Origin: Demequina sp. NBRC 110051
GTDB taxonomy: Bacteria; Actinomycetota; Actinomycetes; Actinomycetales; Demequinaceae
Length of the DNA: 64,000 nt
NCBI RefSeq assembly: GCF_002090055.1
Contig: NZ_BBRH01000015.1
Location: forward strand, 87,548-151,547
Direction: 5' to 3'
Part shown: one piece after another, positions 61,148 through 64,000 of the stretch
How the letters are laid out: each line of letters begins with the position of its first letter
Numbering within the stretch: the stretch's first letter is position 1
Notes under the pieces: generated by a model
Seen by the model: only the letters and a program-made list of their open reading frames with translations
Database searches by the model: none
Told to the model about the DNA's origin: nothing
Position numbers and translations under genes: made by a program

Positions 61148-61153
61148 AACAAT
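61148..61153 (+). promoter_or_regulatory. -10 box of leaderless aspC-type gene
   Basis: AACAAT ends 6 nt before ATG 61160, the same hexamer as at coaA. Confidence 0.58.
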
Positions 61154-61159
61154 GCTCGT

Positions 61160-62362
61160 ATGACCTCCTCCAGCCGCGTCTCCGCCCGCCTCGGCGCCAT
61201 CGCGCCGTCCGCCACCCTCGCCGTCGACGCCAAGGCCAAGGCCCTCAAGGCCGCCGGCCGCCCGGTGATCGGCTTCGGAGCAGGTGAGCCCGATTTCCCC
61301 ACGCCCGCGCACATCGTCGAGGCTGCCGTGGAGGCCGCCCGCGACCCCAAGAACCACCGCTACACGCCCGCGGCGGGTCTTCCCGAGCTGAAGCAGGCCA
61401 TCGCGGACAAGACCAAGCGTGACTCGGGCTACGAGGTGGACCCCGCCAGCGTGCTCGTCACCAACGGCGGCAAGCAGGCGGTGTTCCAGGCCTTCGCCGC
61501 AATCCTCGACCCGGGCGACGAGGTCATCCTGCCCGCGCCGTACTGGACCACCTACCCCGAGGCCATCACGCTCGCGGGCGCAACCCCCGTCGAGGTGTTC
61601 GCGGGCGCCGACCAGGGCTACCTCGTCACGGTCGAGCAGCTCGAGGCCGCGCGTACCGAGAACACCAAGGCACTGCTGTTCTGCAGCCCCTCGAACCCCA
61701 CCGGCGCCGTGTACTCGCAGGAGCAGACGAAGGCGATCGGCGAATGGGCACTCGAGCACGGCATCTGGGTCATCACCGACGAGATCTACGAGCACCTCCT
61801 CTATGACGGCGCCCAGTTCACGCCGATCCTGCGCGAGGTTCCGGCGCTCGCCGACACCACCATCGTCCTCAACGGCGTCGCCAAGACGTTCGCGATGACC
61901 GGCTGGCGCGTGGGCTGGATGCAGGGACCCGCGGACGTCATCGAGGCCGCCACCAACTTCCAGAGCCACCTCACCTCCAACGTGGCCAACGTCAGCCAGC
62001 GCGCCGCGATCGCCGCGCTGACCGGCCCGATGGACGAGGTCGAGGCCATGCGCGTCGCCTTCGACCGCCGCCGCAAGACGATGGTCGAGATGCTCTCGGC
62101 GATTGACGGCTTCCAGGTGCCGGTGCCGCAAGGCGCCTTCTACGCCTACCCGTCCGTCGAGGAGGCGCTCGGCCGCGAGATTCGCGGCAAGGTCGCGAAC
62201 ACCTCCGCGGAGCTCGCCGCGATCATCCTCGACGAGGCCGAGGTCGCGGTCGTTCCCGGCGAGGCCTTCGGCCCCTCGGGCTACGTACGCCTGTCCTACG
62301 CGCTGGCGGATGCCGACCTCGCCGAGGGCGTGGGCCGCATCCAGGCGCTGCTCGCTGAGTAA
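61160..62362 (+). CDS. aspC: Class I aspartate aminotransferase
   Basis: This PLP enzyme transfers the amino group between aspartate and 2-oxoglutarate. The 400-residue protein has [12 protein letters not shown], the substrate-binding tryptophan in [31 protein letters not shown] and the PLP lysine in [14 protein letters not shown], plus the arginine in VRLSYAL, the group I-gamma pattern. It is divergent from the DUF559 gene across 231 bp in which I see no other feature. Confidence 0.93.
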   Translation: MTSSSRVSARLGAIAPSATLAVDAKAKALKAAGRPVIGFGAGEPDFPTPAHIVEAAVEAARDPKNHRYTPAAGLPELKQAIADKTKRDSGYEVDPASVLVTNGGKQAVFQAFAAILDPGDEVILPAPYWTTYPEAITLAGATPVEVFAGADQGYLVTVEQLEAARTENTKALLFCSPSNPTGAVYSQEQTKAIGEWALEHGIWVITDEIYEHLLYDGAQFTPILREVPALADTTIVLNGVAKTFAMTGWRVGWMQGPADVIEAATNFQSHLTSNVANVSQRAAIAALTGPMDEVEAMRVAFDRRRKTMVEMLSAIDGFQVPVPQGAFYAYPSVEEALGREIRGKVANTSAELAAIILDEAEVAVVPGEAFGPSGYVRLSYALADADLAEGVGRIQALLAE

Positions 62363-62477
62363 GCGACACAGTTCCGTCAGGGCGGTCCCGGCAGACGCCG
62401 GGGCCGCCCTCGGACTTTCCAGGGCCGATGCGCTGCTTGGCCTTGCGCTCGCACCTCGTCCGGGTGACGATGCGGGG

Positions 62478-63971
62478 ATGGAGACCTACGACGTCATTGT
62501 CATCGGGGCCGGCCCCGTGGGAGAAAACGCTGCCGACCGCGCACGCCGAGGGGGACTGAGCGTCGCCCTCATCGAGGCGGAGCTGGTGGGCGGCGAGTGC
62601 TCGTACTGGGCGTGCATGCCCTCGAAGACACTGCTCAGGCCCGGCGCCGCACGCGCCGCCACGACGGGGATCCCCGGCCTGCCCGAGCCCGGCCCCCTCG
62701 ATCCAGCGGAGGTCTTCGCGTGGCGCGACCGCGTGACGGGCGAGGGCGACGACCAGGGCCAGGAGGACTGGCTCGCCTCTGTCGGCATCACCCTCATCCG
62801 CGGCCACGGCAGGCTCGCAGGCGTGCGGCGCGTCGAGGTCACGGCGGGTGAACTGCCCGAGGGCGTGTCCACGACCCGGGCGCTCGAGGCCCGTCGCGCG
62901 GTCGTGGTCGCGACCGGCTCGGTGCCGGTGTTGCCGGACATCCCGGGTCTCGCGGAGGCCTCGCCCTGGTCGTCGAGGGACGCGACGGCGGCCGATGCCG
63001 TGCCTGAGTCTCTGATCGTCCTCGGCGGGGGCGTGGTGGGCTGCGAGATGGCGACCGCGTACGCGGACCTCGGCTCGCACGTCACACTCATCGCCCGCGG
63101 CGGGCTGCTGGGCTCCGTCGAGCCGTTCGCCGGGGCCGCCGTGGCCGACTCCCTGCGCGCGGCAGGCGTGGATGTCCGCACGGGCACCAGCGTGACCCGC
63201 GTGGAGCGTCGCGGTACCACCGTCACCGTGACCGTGGGCGGCGGCGACGAGGCGCAGCAGGTCACGGCCGCCGAGATCCTGGTCGCCACGGGGCGCACCC
63301 CGCGCACCGCAGACGTGGGGCTCGAGAGCGTGGGGCTCGACCCGGCCACGGCTCTCGCTATCGACGACACCACCGCGGTGCTGACCGCGCGAGGCGACGA
63401 CGCCGGCGGAGAGGCGCCCTGGCTCTACGCCTGCGGCGACGTCACGGGCCGGGCCGCCACCACGCATCAGGGCAAATACCAGGCCCGGGTTTGCGGCGAC
63501 GTGCTCGCCGCCTCCTTCGGCGAGGGTGACACCGGTACCGGGACCGCGACCGCGAGCGTGGAACGCGTCGCCGACGCACCGCCGTGGAGCCCGCTACGCG
63601 CCACCGCCGACCACGGAGCGCAGACCCAGGTGGTGTTCACCCGCCCGCAGGTCGCGTGGGTGGGACTTACCCGCGCCGAGGCCGATGCCGCCGGTCGCGA
63701 CGTCGACGAGGTCGCCGTCGACCTGACCTCCGCCGCCGGCGCCGGCGTCACCCATCCCGACTATGCGGGGCGCGCGCATCTGCTGGTCGACCGCGAGCGC
63801 CGCGTCATCGTGGGCGCCACGTTTGTGGGCCCCGACGCCGGCGAGATGCTCCACGCCGCGACCATAGCGATCGTCGGTGAGGTCTCCATGGATCGCCTGT
63901 GGCACGCGGTGCCGGCTTTCCCCACGGTGAGCGAGGTGTGGCTGCGCCTGTGCGAAACGTACGGGTTGTAA
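62478..63971 (+). CDS. FAD-dependent pyridine nucleotide-disulfide oxidoreductase
   Basis: The 497-residue flavoprotein has the FAD motif VIGAGPVGENAAD, the redox pair C41/C46 in GGECSYWACMPSK, an NAD(P) motif VLGGGVVGCEMATAYADLG and the second FAD motif YACGDVTG. It resembles dihydrolipoyl or mercuric reductases, but the C-terminal HPT.SE motif, whose histidine acts as the base, reads FPTVSE here (about residues 481-486), so it is unlikely to be a standard dihydrolipoamide dehydrogenase. The 115-bp gap after aspC ends with GACGAT 6 nt before ATG 62478, a possible leaderless start. Confidence 0.88.
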   Translation: METYDVIVIGAGPVGENAADRARRGGLSVALIEAELVGGECSYWACMPSKTLLRPGAARAATTGIPGLPEPGPLDPAEVFAWRDRVTGEGDDQGQEDWLASVGITLIRGHGRLAGVRRVEVTAGELPEGVSTTRALEARRAVVVATGSVPVLPDIPGLAEASPWSSRDATAADAVPESLIVLGGGVVGCEMATAYADLGSHVTLIARGGLLGSVEPFAGAAVADSLRAAGVDVRTGTSVTRVERRGTTVTVTVGGGDEAQQVTAAEILVATGRTPRTADVGLESVGLDPATALAIDDTTAVLTARGDDAGGEAPWLYACGDVTGRAATTHQGKYQARVCGDVLAASFGEGDTGTGTATASVERVADAPPWSPLRATADHGAQTQVVFTRPQVAWVGLTRAEADAAGRDVDEVAVDLTSAAGAGVTHPDYAGRAHLLVDRERRVIVGATFVGPDAGEMLHAATIAIVGEVSMDRLWHAVPAFPTVSEVWLRLCETYGL

Positions 63972-63980
63972 GCGAGGCGA

Positions 63981-63997
63981 CCACGGCATCGGCCGCC
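63981..63997 (-). repeat. 17-bp dispersed element, exact copy 5
   Basis: CCACGGCATCGGCCGCC on the plus strand, starting 9 bp after the oxidoreductase stop codon. Confidence 0.8.
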
Positions 63998-64000
63998 CGC

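Overview
The window is chromosomal DNA from a high-GC Gram-positive bacterium. Four things place it in the Actinomycetota: a WhiB-family regulator, rpoB starting with TTG, long Ala/Lys/Glu-rich tails on several ribosomal proteins, and the gene order groES-whiB-guaB / tsaD-rimI-tsaB-tsaE-alr-acpS-glmS / glmM-rpsI-rplM. The absence of rpsD between rpsK and rpoA and the compact layout suggest a member of the Micrococcales (for example Cellulomonas- or Demequina-like); the family is an inference.

Layout. 1-3.5 kb: end of a probable glutamate/leucine dehydrogenase, a TSUP permease, guaB, whiB and a solitary groES with a CIRCE box. 3.7-10.8 kb: accessory and housekeeping genes (THUMP-like methyltransferase, a protein of three tandem helix-turn-helix units, an ArgO/LysG exporter-regulator pair, tsaD, a RutE-like nitroreductase, a SulP transporter, a MerR regulator). 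10.8-16.8 kb: rimI-tsaB-tsaE-alr-acpS-glmS, then coaA. 16.8-17.9 kb: a degenerate IS481-type element with intact terminal repeats and a 6-bp target duplication lying on the coaA stop codon. 17.9-22.1 kb: methyltransferase, DedA protein, glmM-rpsI-rplM. 22.3-41.4 kb: a class-I-amidotransferase-like hydrolase, then the alpha/spc/S10 ribosomal block read right to left from rpsJ to truA. That block is interrupted by three small leucine-rich-variant (LRV) repeat paralogues between map and infA. 41.7-43.2 kb: a small membrane protein and a sulfotransferase separating the S10 and str operons. 43.3-47.6 kb: str operon (tuf, fusA, rpsG, rpsL). 48-59.8 kb: rpoC, rpoB, rplL, rplJ, rplA, rplK, nusG, secE and tRNA-Trp. 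59.8-64 kb: an AbiEi/DUF559-like protein, aspC and a flavoprotein disulfide-reductase homologue.

Expression logic. Most translation genes are in tight operons with stop/start overlaps and recognisable Shine-Dalgarno sequences, behind classical -35/-10 promoters that often carry palindromes. Nearly all other genes look leaderless: a TANNNT or similar -10 hexamer lies exactly 6-7 nt before the start codon. In three cases the TAG stop codon of the preceding gene forms the first half of that -10 box.

Most unusual observations: a 17-bp element (GGCGGCCGATGCCGTGG) repeated exactly in five noncoding gaps; a 26-bp leader block shared by rpsJ and rpsL with one mismatch; the LRV triplet; the triple-HTH protein; an L15 with a histone-H1-like N-terminal tail; and asparagine in RpoB at the position of the rifampicin-contact histidine.
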